Positions 28,741-40,542 of a stretch of DNA of 64,000 nucleotides are shown in pieces. Each line of letters begins with the position of its first letter. Position 1 is the first letter of the stretch. The notes under the pieces were generated by a model. That model was given only the letters and a program-made list of their open reading frames with translations, did not search any database and had not been told where the DNA came from. Position numbers and translations under genes: made by a program. This stretch comes from Setophaga petechia (taxonomy: Eukaryota > Chordata > Aves > Passeriformes > Parulidae), in NCBI GenBank assembly GCA_024362935.1, contig JANCRA010000004.1:22091121-22155120 (forward strand), given 5' to 3'.

Positions 28741-31240
28741 GATCCTGGTGTATTGTGTTGGGTGGGAATTTTCTTGGTCGTTAGGGTTTGTTGGTTGGTT
28801 CCTTGCTTGATTGCTTGACTGGGTATTTTCCCAGAGTTTGCTGTTACTTTAAGGATTTGCATTGTCTTTCACAAAGTTTCGGTTGACCCTTCAATCCTGC
28901 TCATGGAAAATGTCTAGTAGGCACAGTGTGATCCGGACCACCACTTCTGTGGGAATTAGCTGCTGGATCACCTGCATGAGCCAGTTTTTCCTGTATTGTT
29001 CTGCACAAGTCTGGTGGAACAGGATCATAAATTTCAACCCTGAAAAAAACCAAAAAACCAAAACAAAGCAAAAAATCTCATAATGCTTGACATAGCCACA
29101 TGACACAAATTACATTAATAAATTGGTGGAGTATGAGCTGATACTACTGTAATATGGCGACTCACTGAAAATGAATACTTAAGTCTTCAGTATTGGGACC
29201 AGCTGTTTATCTGATTACTTTTGCCCTATTGTATTGCTTTTACCATGAAATGGATGCCAATTATGGATCCAGGCTTATTTGTATTTTTATTATTTGAGAG
29301 TTAGAGAAGTTAAAATCTGCTCCCAAAAGTTTCAGCAAGGCCAGTGATGAAGTGTTCAGCCCAGGATATAGTATGGAGGATACTAATCTTCCACCTCTGT
29401 GACATAAATTATAAATTCATATTTTGGTATAATAGAAATACTGTTGCTTCTGTCAAAATACCTTTCATGTGCATTTATTATGTTCGTCACATTCAAGCAT
29501 ATTTTTCTTTCATATCATTGAATTTTTAACAATTTCATTCTTTATGGGTTTTTTATTTTTGTGCAAATCCAAAGTAAGTTGTTTATAAATATAAACACAC
29601 CTATTTATTAACCTAGAGAGACTTTGTATAATGTCTAGGTCGTTTGCCATCAGTACGACTTCTCATGCTCTGCTAGATTAATGGTATTGTATGTTTGGAT
29701 TATTTATCTAAGACCTCAAACATTCTAGTCTACCTTTTACTCTTACCCTACAGTCTGTTCTTGGATATATGCTTCCAAATTCTGATTTCATATAAGTTTC
29801 ATAGCGTAGTAACTCCATCATTTCCAATGGAATTGCACCATTGAAAAACAATGGAATTGTTTTTCATTATCATACACAGTAGTGTCAGAGTGTGAGCTTC
29901 CTTTAAGATATTTAACATACACATTGTAATTGTGTGACTTCTCCAGTTTGTAAGGAAAAAAACAGAATTTCAGAATAGCCTAACCATTAGAAAGCATAAA
30001 CTGATATGTGCTCACTCCCATCTTAGTTCTCACTATGTCACAGGACAGGGAGGCAAGAGTTACACGTCACCCAGACAGAGATAGTTCTTTTGGTATTTCA
30101 TAGAAAAGTATTATTTATAAATCTTTCCATCATCCAAAGAGTGCGTCAGAGGAGGTTATTTTCTTGCAATCCAAAGTACATCACTAGAAGGACCACGGAT
30201 AACTATCTCATTGCCCATAATTTTAAAATGGAAGACTAATCCAAAATCAAAGCATTCTTTAATACTTCCCATAATCTTGCACCAAACTTTAGTATGTAAA
30301 CTGAAAAATTATTTTTCCAGTGAAGATGAACAGAAAATAATGATCCACTTGCATGTAGTAGTAATAGTTCATAAAATTATCTTTTCAATATGCAATTTAT
30401 ACACAGATTAAATGCAAGAATTTAGAAGCTTTAGGAATAAATTCTGTATTTTGTATATGCTTCATGTCTTATATTAATAGGAGCATCAATATATTTTGCA
30501 CATTACTACCAAATCTTCTAATGAAAATCATAAGCAAATGCATGAGGGATAAGTGACATAAGGATAAAAATTATGACGTAGTCAATTGTGCTTTCAGATG
30601 AGCAATTGAATTATTTTTATTCATATATATAATAGCAGAAGCCCATCATGAGATTGTTTCAAGCATGTATGGTTTTAAAGTGAATGCAAAGAAGGATCTT
30701 AAGACAACAGGTAATCAGTGTTTTCCTCTACGTGGAAGTACAGTAATAAGGGAAGTATCTTTCTTTCTCTATATGAAAATCTATTAGAAAAGCTTGTGGT
30801 ACTTAGAAAAAATGGTCTTCATTAAGTCTTATATAAAGCCATCACAAATACTTGACAGAAGTAGTATTTCCACAGAAGTATTTAAAGTAATGGAGAAAAC
30901 TGAGTTGGAAGACAGCAAAATAATTGGCTTCCATTTAATACTTTAGGAAGTATTGAGCAGGAATCCAGGCACTCAGTTACATACTGAAGTAAAAATGTGG
31001 GTTGAATTGTATAACTATAATTACAGTTACATAAATTTAGTTATACCTATAACCTCAGATAGCCAGATAGTATGTTTCTTCAATCAGTATGGAATGATTT
31101 GTGAACTTGAATTTGGGCAGAAATAGAAATAACTCTCGTGCCTGAGATGCAGAGCTAATAGTAAACTGCTGTTATTATTCCCCTGCAGTTAACATGGAAT
31201 TTAGATAGTGCTCTATACTTTTAAGGAAGATTGGTGAATC

Positions 31241-31328
31241 TATAATAATATTTAAGGGAATTACGGAAATTCATTAGTAGGGAATATAATAATATTTAAG
31301 GGAATTACGGAAATTCATTAGTAGGGAA
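31241..31328 (+). repeat. Perfect 44-bp tandem duplication
   Basis: The unit beginning TATAATAATATTTAAGGG occurs at 31,241-31,284 and again, base for base, at 31,285-31,328. Identical copies imply a recent local duplication, or possibly an assembly artefact. Confidence 0.9.
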
Positions 31329-33789
31329 AAGGATAACATTTGTTTCATTTGTCCTAAGAGACAGAGAAGAGAGACTTTTCAACACTTAGAAAATTCTGTT
31401 TTGGACATATAGAGAATTTGATAGAGTTCTAAGATTGTTTAAATGCCAGTTTGGATGTATTGTACATGTAAAAAACATGTATTAGCCTGGTGTGGGTATA
31501 ATTGTGAGGCAGGCTGTCAGGGTACTGTATTTCTATGGGACTGCTTCCTAATCTGGTTGTATTTTGAAGTGTGGGTTTGCATTGCCTTACATAGAATCTA
31601 AATAAAAATTCTCTGAAATTTTGGTTTTGTTTTGATTTGAAAGAAGATATTTTTTTTTACTCCAAAATAAAGAGTGTTTAACAGAACCAAGACTTTGAAG
31701 AGACTAGGAAGTTTTCAGAAAAATCAGTGGTTAAATTTTAGTATGAATACTGAGAGTAATAGATGTATTTTGAATTATATAGGATATTCAAATCTCTTGT
31801 ATTTGTGAGGGAAAACTTTTGTCATTAATACCTACTTCTGCTAAGAAACTAGTCACAAGTCTGAGATTTACAAGAAAAGAAAAAAAGCTTTGAGCTCCCC
31901 CTACTGTTCTTTCCATCCAAAAAGATGGAAAACCTAAGTTTTGTTTTGATGGGTAAAATATCAGTCAGATAGAAGAGAAATTTAACAACACAGAAGTACT
32001 ATTTTAAGTTTCTGATAATGTGCTCTTAACAGTGGAGAGAATCAGAATGTTTGTTTTCCAAGTTGTTAGAACTCTTAAGGTTTTTGGCATTCACAGCACA
32101 ATGTACATGACAATGTATATCTTCACATACAATAGTTTTCTAAGTTTCCTGTGCAAAGATATGATTTAGTGTTTGTATATGCATACACGTAATCTTGTTC
32201 CCTTTACATGAAATTGGTGGATCATAGAACTTATTAAATATTGGCATATTCATACAAATTAGTAATTTGATTTACTTTACCAGATAGCTTTCAAAAAGCT
32301 ATTATTTATTCAAGTAAGTGATTTGGGAACTCCCACTACAATTTTTAATAAATTACTACTTGTAAATCTAATTTTTGAGTTCTTTTACTTTATTACCATT
32401 GCAAGTTACAAAGAGTACTTTAAGAACTAAAACTCTGAGCGATGTACTGATTGAAAAATACTTTTCACTGAAAGTGTTTAATCTCATAATGGCCAGATTT
32501 GTCTATAATGTATAGTTTCTGAGTTCATCATCAGTGCTCATGATCCAAGCACTTTTTATCTCTTTATTAGTATTTCTTTGTTAAATAAACACTTGATTTT
32601 TTCCAGAAAAAAAAAGCCTGTCTTTGCACAAAGGCTGAGCTTTATTTGGAGTTATGTGCTTTCATTATTTTAATAACTGAAAAATATTAATGTGCTGTTT
32701 ATTTCAAGTCTTGTTATACCCATTCTCATAAAGAGTCTCTGCTAGTCTCTTTATAGGTCACATTAAGGCGGTAGTATTGTAACAAAAAAAAAAGGTCAAA
32801 ATTCTCTCTAGTGTATCATATATGTATTGGTACTTCTCCTTGATTTTTCCTATGGAGTTCAAAATTCTTCTAATGAAATAATCTTTCTTTTTTACCATTA
32901 TGATTTCCAAAAAGTAGTTAAGCAAACCTCAATTTTTTGGCCTGGTAACACCAAATACCATCTGTTCCACATGGAGGTGTGGGGTGAGGTGAAAGTGAGC
33001 TGGTGCAGGGGTCTTGCTAAATTTCAGTGAGAAAGGCCCAACAACAAGTGGCTTAATAAAGTTACTTCAAAAACACAGGCTGATAAGAGTGGTATAGATA
33101 GCAACATCTATCTAACATCTCCTCAGGTGATAGGCACTCCATGGAGCATTGAACAGTGCCCCAGTGGACTTTCCCATGGCACACAGCACAGAGCAGATCC
33201 TGTCTGGGGAAAGAAACTCACCCTTTCGGTCATTTGAGGTTATCTATAATTTCCTTACAAGAAAACAGGTCTGTTTAAGGGCAAGTCCATGCAGGAGGTA
33301 TCATGGCAGTGCTGAGCAGGAGCTGCCCACAGGCAGCTGCCTGTACCGTCCCATGTTAGTTGCAATGTACAGCTGTCTCCCAGTCAGGATCAATGCATTG
33401 CATCCCTTGATCTCTATACAGTTTACCTTTCCCAAATATATGTTGTAATTTAAAAATCATATTAATAACATGGCATTCTCAAGTGCAAGTTCCAATAGGA
33501 GAAATGTGGCCTTTGCAACATCACCAGCTCCTCAGGTTTAATGTCTTCCATAAGGATCCCAGTACAGTATCTACCTGCACTCTTTTCAAGGATCACATTG
33601 CTCCTTTGTGATAGTTCATGAGAAAATAAACCAGTAAACCAAAGTGATTGATTTTTGATGCCATTTCATGGTCTCATTAGAGAGACAGCACTCCAAGATT
33701 CATGAAGACATTTGTTTTTACCCTCAGACCATTCACAATTTTTCTGTTCCCTACATTGTCTAGAAAATGGCAATGAAGCTGATGAAGAG

Positions 33790-34195
33790 TCTAGAGGTAA
33801 GTAACTTGAGGAGCAGCTGAGGGATCTGGGGTTGCTTAGCCTGGAGAAAAGGAGACTCGGGGTGACCTTATCAGCTCCTAAAACTACCTGAAAGGAAGCT
33901 GTAGCCAAGTGAGGTCGACCCCAGGCAATTAGGATGAGTGGACAATCTGAAGCATGTACCAGGGGAGGTTCAGGCTGGACATTAGAAAGAACTTCTTCGC
34001 AGAAAGAGGGGTTAAGCACTGGATCAAGATGCCTGGAGAGGCTATGGAGTCATCCATCCCTGAGTGTGTTTAAGAGAAGACTGAATGGGGCACTTTGTGC
34101 CATGATCTACTTGACACGGTGGTTTCTTGTCAAAGGTTGGATTTGATAATGTCAGATGATTGATTAATCTAACTGATTCTGTGATCAAGGGTAGT
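33790..34195 (+). mobile_element. CR1 LINE 3' fragment
   Basis: Plus-strand CR1 tail: GCTTAGCCTGGAGAAAAGGA, CAGCTCCTAAAACTACCTGA, CCAGGGGAGGTTCAGGCTGG, ACATTAGAAAGAACTTCTTC and the terminal CTGATTCTGTGAT. It covers the ORF2 C-terminus and 3' UTR. It is 5'-truncated and the frame is broken. Confidence 0.88.
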
Positions 34196-35579
34196 TCAAT
34201 TTAACTGCAGTTTTAATTATTTTTTCCTGCTGTTTATGTGCTCAATTAATCTTCTTTCACTTTAATGATTAGTTTTGCTCTGTCTTTTCCTTTATGAATT
34301 GAATAAAACAGCTCCATGGTCTTCACAAAAGATTTATCAAGTCCTACTTGGAGGCTTACATTGGATATAATATTTCAAACAGCTGACCATGCTGAGAAGA
34401 GCCAGTTCTAGCAGTGATCTGAGAGTATTATTTGTTGCTAGAATTCTACGTTATAAAATGTAGATCCTACTGTTTGTTTAATCTGTTACATTCCCATTTT
34501 GTCTCCATCATTTTATTTGACTGCTTTGTTCATGTTGCATATTTTTATGCTTTAGTACCAGATCTGTTTTGTCATGCATATGGATAGACCACAAGCATAA
34601 ACAGTTTAAGAGTACATATCCTTTTTTCTGTAATTCTATTTAGTGTCCAGACAATTGGGATTCCAGTCCTAATGAATAGTAGTTGTAAGAAAAATTCATA
34701 TGCAAAGCCCTGGGTGCGCTAATACCGATATTTCAACCACAGAAGTTCTCTCTACAGGTATGTTTTCTTCCCTCTGCTATATCAAATCCTTCCATCTATT
34801 CACGTAGACCACATTGAAAAGAGGAGGACTCAGTTTGGAGAAAATATCAGCCACACTCCCCACAAGAGTACAACTCATTCCAAATTTACATGCACCACTA
34901 TTAGTAAAAGGTCACCATGAGTTATCAAATCCCTTGTTACTAAACAAGTATGACTTGTTTGATTAAGGACATTGTTTCCTTAGTGAATATTTAGGAACAA
35001 TTTTGCTTCTGCCTCTCCATTTTTTTGGTATCCATTTAGCACCTACTGATGCCGTTTTCTCTGGTCCTAGAAATATGAGCCAGACACAGGGAGATAAAAA
35101 GGGGTTATCCTTTATATAAGGATCCTTAGGTACCCAATTCATCAGCTGGAAAATGCTGAAGATGCACACCCTGCATAATGCATGCACAATTTTTATAAAC
35201 TTTGCAAATAAGCATATCTGGCAAGAATCCCCAATTAGATGCACGACCGGTGAAGTCGTGCCCCCGTGCTCTAGTATCTTCTAAATCGTCCCACTTAGAT
35301 GAGGCCTAAGCTCTGTCAAAAATATGTCTTGAAGAGCTGGTCTCAGTCTTGGTTTCTAAGGAGAGCCAAGATGGCGTTGGGGTCTTGGAATGTGTTTTGT
35401 CCTTCTCCCTAGGAAAATACTCAAGTTAAGTTACAAGAGTAGACTATAGAGCTACAAATATTTGTGTAAAGAATACAGAGAATATATAAAAGAAAAAATA
35501 GCAAAAATCAATACGGCATTATTTCCGCACTTTTTTAGAGACTAACAAGACTCTATCTTGTCTAGTCTCTACTCTGTAT
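34196..35579. other. Intergenic / probable 3' flank or LTR remnant of the retrovirus
   Basis: No gene is seen. In the retroviral (minus) sense this is where a 3' LTR would be expected. A TATA-like CTTATATAAAGG on the minus strand near 35,110 and a short hairpin at 35,241-35,261 are LTR-like, but I found no matching copy on the other side of the element, so an LTR is not called. Confidence 0.4.
35241..35261. repeat. Short hairpin, 7-bp perfect stem
   Basis: GCACGAC at 35,241-35,247 pairs with GTCGTGC at 35,255-35,261 around a 7-base loop (CGGTGAA). It lies just downstream, in retroviral sense, of the env remnant. Confidence 0.75.
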
Positions 35580-36600
35580 TTAACCACAGCACCAGTTTAC
35601 ACAGCTGGCTATCCCACTAGTTATTGTGATTGCACAGATGTCAACTATAACTACATCTATTACAAACAATTCTTTTATCCAGGCCCAGTTTGGTAACCAT
35701 GAGGTAAGGGTGCCTAAGATATAGTCAGAGTTTAAGGTGTTATTTCTGAAAGCTGCTTTATGTAAAATTTGAGTCTGCTTCCAAATGTCAGCCAAATCCT
35801 TCTTCCACTCTGGCCACATGAGAACAGTGGTATTAATAATAGCTCACAATTGTCAGCCAGTATGAAATTGCGAGCCATTGTGTTCTGCACAAACACGAGA
35901 CATACCATGGATTTCTTCCTGTAAGACTGAAATTGTGTCTACAGTCTGCCATTAAATATATTCAGTAATGGCTGAGAAGTTTATAATTGCCCACTCCAGC
36001 TTGACTGTTCTGAAAGAGGGAATGAGAGTTCCGATTATACCATGGAGACATTCAATGGCATTCAATGTGGGGACTAACAAATCTTTTCCTCCTCCAATCT
36101 GATTTTCAATTAGATCAGATATTGTTATATTTGGAGTTACGGCCCCAAAGGCACAAACCTGAGCTTTATCTATGGGCAGGATTTTCCAGGCCTTATTGTC
36201 ACATATCCAATACCACTGTGTCCTAAGAGGTAGAACTAGTCTCTGTGATGTCAATTCCCTTTTTCCTCACAGTTCTTTGGCTTATTTTTTCCATGAATCT
36301 GGTCTTATGGCAGTATGAAGGGAGAATGATCTTTCCTGTGATGTTTTTAACTGCACAAGGAACTGTATAATTCCTGTGATCTATAAGACTGCTCAGGAGT
36401 ATAGGAGGCAGAAGAGTCATATTGACTTGTTACCACCTTTTGGTACAATTTGATTCCATTAAAACACCAGTCAGTGGCCAGTTGCTACTCTCATTGAAAG
36501 GTGGCAATTGAGTATAAATCCAGTAATTGTTCTCATTAAGAGCTTTGGATACATTTTGGACTAAATTCCCATACAAATCGTTGGGCCAACCCTGAGTCAC
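35580..36600 (-). pseudogene. Endogenous retrovirus env remnant (SU and TM), broken
   Basis: Relics of a gamma-like envelope gene read on the minus strand in several frames. The surface-unit part, about 36,600-36,430, carries DLYGNLVQNV and YWIYTQLPP; the latter sits where related envelopes have a CWxC motif, with both cysteines replaced by tyrosine. Further SU pieces lie at 36,420-36,223 and 36,254-35,952 (WICDNKAWKILP; GAVTPNITISDLI). The transmembrane part at 35,819-35,580 has PEWKKDLADIW before a hydrophobic segment. Frameshifts and stops separate these pieces, so no functional envelope is encoded. A membrane-proximal cysteine cluster is not intact. Class assignment rests on motif memory; the retroviral origin itself is clear. 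Confidence 0.8.
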
Positions 36601-38870
36601 AGTTTCATCAGCAAAGCAATTTCCCATTTGGGGACTTGTTTTCCCTTTTTGATGACCTCCGCAATGCATAATAGCTAACTTTGAAGGCTTCGAAATACTC
36701 TTAATTCACACTTAATTTCATTACTTTGAGGAGTTATAGCCCTCTCTCCTTTCAAAGGGGTCCATGGGCATAGACAACACTAAAGACATATTTGGAATCA
36801 GTCCATATATTCACCTTCTTTCCCTGAATTCTAGAGCTCTTGTAAGTGCAACAAGTTAAATCAGATCTTCAATCACCTTATCCATGGTTGTTACTGTGTA
36901 GCCTGTCATTTGCTTACCATTTCCTATGAAGCTACTTCCATTTTGTATACAGTTCCCAGTCTGGATTCTTCAGAGGCACGTCCTTCAGGCCTGGTCTGCT
37001 GGAATAGGCCTCTTCTATTATCTGTGAACAGTCATGCTCAGGCATGATGTAAATTAATGGAGATAACAAAAACATTGCAGGATTTACAGCAGATGTTGTT
37101 TTTAGGGTAACATCATCCCACTCCAACCACACAGAGTGATACTTAAGCATTCTGCTAGGAGATAGCCAGTGTCCTCCCTTTTGTTCCAGTACAGTGATCA
37201 CCGTGTGGGACGCATACTTGAATCTGTGCTGCCCAAGGGTGACTTTGTGGGCTTCTTGTATCAGGATGACAGTAGCTGCCACACCTTTCACTCAGGCCAC
37301 TCCTGACTAACATTGTCTAGCTGTTCTGAAAAGCAGGCCACAGCCTTTTGCTGATCTCCAAGGTGTTGCACCAGTATCCTCACAGCAATATTCAGTCACT
37401 CATATGTGAAGAATTCAAAAAGGCTTACTTAAGTCTTGCAGCCCCAGAGCTGGGGCTGATATCAAGGAACATTTCAGCAGCTTAAATGCAGCCCTTGTGT
37501 TCTCTGTCCACATGGTGGTTCCCTTTTCAGCTGCCCTAAGGGCTCCATTCAGAGGTTTTACCAGTAGTACATAATTTGGTATCAATAAGCAGCACCAACC
37601 CACCGTTCCCAGGAAGGCTTGCATCTCTCTTATAGTGTGGGGCTCTGGAAGTGTCTTTTTGTTCTCTGCTGAGTTATTGATGTCCATGGAAGATTTCTGG
37701 CCCCAAGTAGACTACTGTTTCCCAGGCAACCTGTGCCTTCTCTTGCAAGACTCTATACTCTTAGTTCCAGAAAGTTCAAAAGACTTACACTGAGTTGGAT
37801 GCAGTCACCTTGTGTTCTAGCTGCAATTCAGATATCATCAACATATTAAAGAAAAACTGTTCCTGGTTCCTGTCTTCTCCAGTCCTCCAGTTCCTTTGTG
37901 AGTTGGTTTCCAAATAGTGTTGGGCTGTTTTTGAATCCCTGGGGTAGAACCATCTAAGTGAGCCGGGTTTTCCTCCCTGTCTCAGGATTATCTCACTCAA
38001 AAGCAAAGAGTTCTTGGCTATTCTTATGCACAGGAATACAGGGAAAGGCATCCTTGAGATCTAAACAGTTAACTACCCTTAATCATCTGTCAGCATGGTC
38101 AAAAGAATGTAGGGGTTTGCTACAACTGGGTATATACCTTCTGTTATTTTGTTAATTTCTCTTAAATCCTGCACTGCACAATCAATAACTCTTACCATCA
38201 GCCTTCTTTACTGGAAGGATGGACGTGTTGTATCTGGATTCATATTCCACTAATAACCCAAATTTAATGAACTTCTCAGTTATAGATTCTAATCCCCTAT
38301 GGCCTTCTAACTTCAAAGGGTGCTGTTTCTGCCTTGCCATTGTAGACCCTAATTTGAGTGTAATACAGGCTCAGCTCTTTTGCATGTCCCAGGAAAATCA
38401 TTGGCCCACACTATTAGAATGACAGCATCTTCAACTTCTTTGAAGGTGAAGATAGGAATTTTGGGATTTGGGAATTTTGCCATAATTCCCAAATCCCTTT
38501 CTTCTCCTGTAAGAAAATAGTTGCTTTGACAAATTTAGTTTTAGGAATTATAACTTTCACTCCCACCTGCTTTGGAAAATGTGATTTCTCCTTCTAATTT
38601 CTACAGTAAATCCCTACCTATTAATGGCTTTGAGGAGTTTGGCATATAGAGGAATTGGTAAGCCACCCAGTTTCCTAACTTAAATTTTAAAGGTCAGAAG
38701 AAAGGCCTTGTTTCACTGACCCTGTGGAGGTCCTATGGCACAAATCACATTTATAGTATCTTGACTCAGTTTCCCTTTTAAAGTATTTAACACAGAATAT
38801 GTTCCCCCATATTTACCAGAAATTCAACATCCTCTTTCCCCAGCTTAACTATAACCAAAGATTGTGCTGG
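36600..38870 (-). pseudogene. Endogenous retrovirus pol remnant (PR, RT, RNase H), integrase missing
   Basis: Minus-strand relic in several frames. The protease region carries VEFLVNMGE at about 38,800-38,825, where the catalytic Asp-Thr-Gly of retroviral proteases is replaced by Asn-Met-Gly (38,805-38,813). Reverse transcriptase follows: KFPNPKIPIF near 38,450 and YVDDI codons at 37,831-37,845, in a different frame from the RT sequence just upstream, so at least one frameshift separates them. The connection region has REMQAFLGTVGWC and SAPALGLQDLSKPF (37,687-37,415). RNase H is at 37,291-36,600 with HWLSPSRMLKYHS, WTDSKYVF and GHQKGKTSPQMGN. Integrase, normally next, is absent: RNase H runs straight into env. 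The element cannot replicate. Confidence 0.85.
38463..38497. repeat. Perfect 14-bp inverted repeat, 7-base loop
   Basis: GGGATTTGGGAATT at 38,463-38,476 and its exact reverse complement at 38,484-38,497 are separated by TTGCCAT. It lies inside the degraded pol relic, at the start of the RT region. Confidence 0.9.
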
Positions 38871-40542
38871 GTGGGATAGTTCAGTACCCATCAGTTCCTA
38901 TTCACAGCTAATTCAGGTACTGGGGGTACCCTTTGTTTAGAGGAGGAGTACTCCTTTTCAATACATTAGATGACTTTCCCTGATCACCCCTTCTATTCTG
39001 CTGGCATCTATTCCTGTCTGTTGAATCTCTATTTTGACATATCTTCCAGGCTGTATTCAACAATTTACCTATGTCATGCATCTCACCCATCTTTGACAGC
39101 TTATTCTTTATGCCATCTGCAGATTGACCTATAAACAAATAAGCCAGGTGGGTTTGCTCTGCAGGTGCCTTGAGGTCCCGATTTGTGTATTTCCATGCAG
39201 CCTCTTTAGGCCTACTCAAGAAGTCTGTAGGGGTTTTATTTATGGTTTGCTTTTTTTTTGTTTTTGGTTGGTTGGCTGGTTTTTGTGCCTTCATATAATT
39301 TCAACCAAGTCACTGCTTTAGGAATGGCATATTTTAGGCCAAGTACTATCCAATTCTGATAACATTTTAACTTTGCCATTTGTTCTGCCACATAAGGGTT
39401 CCACCTTTGGTCAGTTAAAGGGAAAAATATTGTTACCTGGCCATTGAAGATTTCCAATTGTAATTAGAGTCTCTGTACCAGATATAACAGCCTTATCAAC
39501 CATCTCTTTTTCTGTTTCATCTAATAATGTGTCTAGCATTACATTCAGATCACTCCAATCTGGGTCTTGTGTCTTAATAGCCCTAATAACAAGATTAGCT
39601 ACCTTCTCTGGATTGTCTCTTTATCGTCCAACTGAGGCTTTCCACTGTTGCAATTCTATCAGAGAAAACAGTGTTTTTATTAAAATCACCCCTTGATTCC
39701 CAACAGCTCAGCCTAAAGGTGCTTGTATGGCAGACTCTTCCCTTTCTGATTCCTCCTTTTTAGATCTGGTATGTTTTGCTACTGGGTCGGGTGTTTCCAT
39801 GGCCTCTCGGGCTGTTTTCCCCCGTTTCCTTCTCACTAGAGTGGCTGCAGCAGCTTTGCCCTCGATTTCATTTTCCGAGGAGCTAGCTATCTGTGGGAAG
39901 CACCGCGCTCACTTCCAACGCAGGCTGTCCCGCGGGGCGTCACCGGGGCTGAGGGCCGCCCGGGCCGCTCCCCGGCCGGGCCTTGGCCCGTCTCCGCCCC
40001 GTCGGGCCGCTCGGGGGCTGTGGCGGCCCTGCTGCTGTCTCCGCTTCTGTCACCAGAGCCGCGGCGGGCACAGACAGCGGTGGCAGCTCTCCTGCCCACC
40101 CCCACCAGTGGGGGGGACAATGGAGGCGGCAAGGGGAGATGCTGCTCCCCTCTCCCCGCGCAGAGCGGAGCCGCCGGATCCACATCAGTCATGTCGAGCT
40201 TACCAACACAGACCGGGCTAGCAAGAGGCTCCTCCTTCTTATCCTTTGTCTTTACTCTTGAAACCACTGCAGAACAGCCTTCTCCAGGTTCGTATGCATC
40301 TTCTCTGAGACTGAAGTTTTGATAATTCTGCTATTAATTCAACTTTCCAGGCTGACAAAGTGAGGCCACACCCCTCCTCCTTTTAATTTTTGGATCAGCC
40401 AGATTTCTGTACAGAGTCGAATTAATTCTTCCGTGATAACAGGCATTCTCCTGCTTGCCAGGAAATGCCAATGTTTTAATATAAAATCTAACATGGAGTC
40501 ACAGGCTATGTGCATGCCTTTGTTGGAAGATACACATCCCAT
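38871..40542 (-). pseudogene. Endogenous retrovirus gag remnant (MA, proline-rich region, CA), broken
   Basis: The gag reading begins at an ATG at 40,540-40,542 with MGCVSS, an N-myristoylation-type start typical of matrix proteins. The matrix frame is stopped at 40,339-40,341, where a TGA stands in a position that probably held a Trp codon. A very GC-rich Pro/Ala/Arg-rich segment (about 39,890-40,190) corresponds to the variable region after matrix. Capsid is recognisable at 39,457-38,950 (PLTDQRWNPYVAEQMAKL; FLSRPKEAAWKYTNRD; AHLAYLF-like), with a lysine/asparagine-rich low-complexity insertion near 39,240-39,290. I see no intact nucleocapsid CCHC zinc knuckle. It lies directly upstream of the pol relic in the same orientation. 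Confidence 0.82.

Larger units (their letters stand above)
25401..33780. other. Intergenic, AT-rich, no gene seen
   Basis: This stretch between GNAQ and the transposon-rich block contains no ORF with a recognisable protein signature on either strand. Listed separately are a GT-rich tract (28,012-28,185), a small GC-rich island (28,550-28,740) and a 44-bp tandem duplication (31,241-31,328). The rest looks like ordinary unique AT-rich intergenic DNA. Confidence 0.7.
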
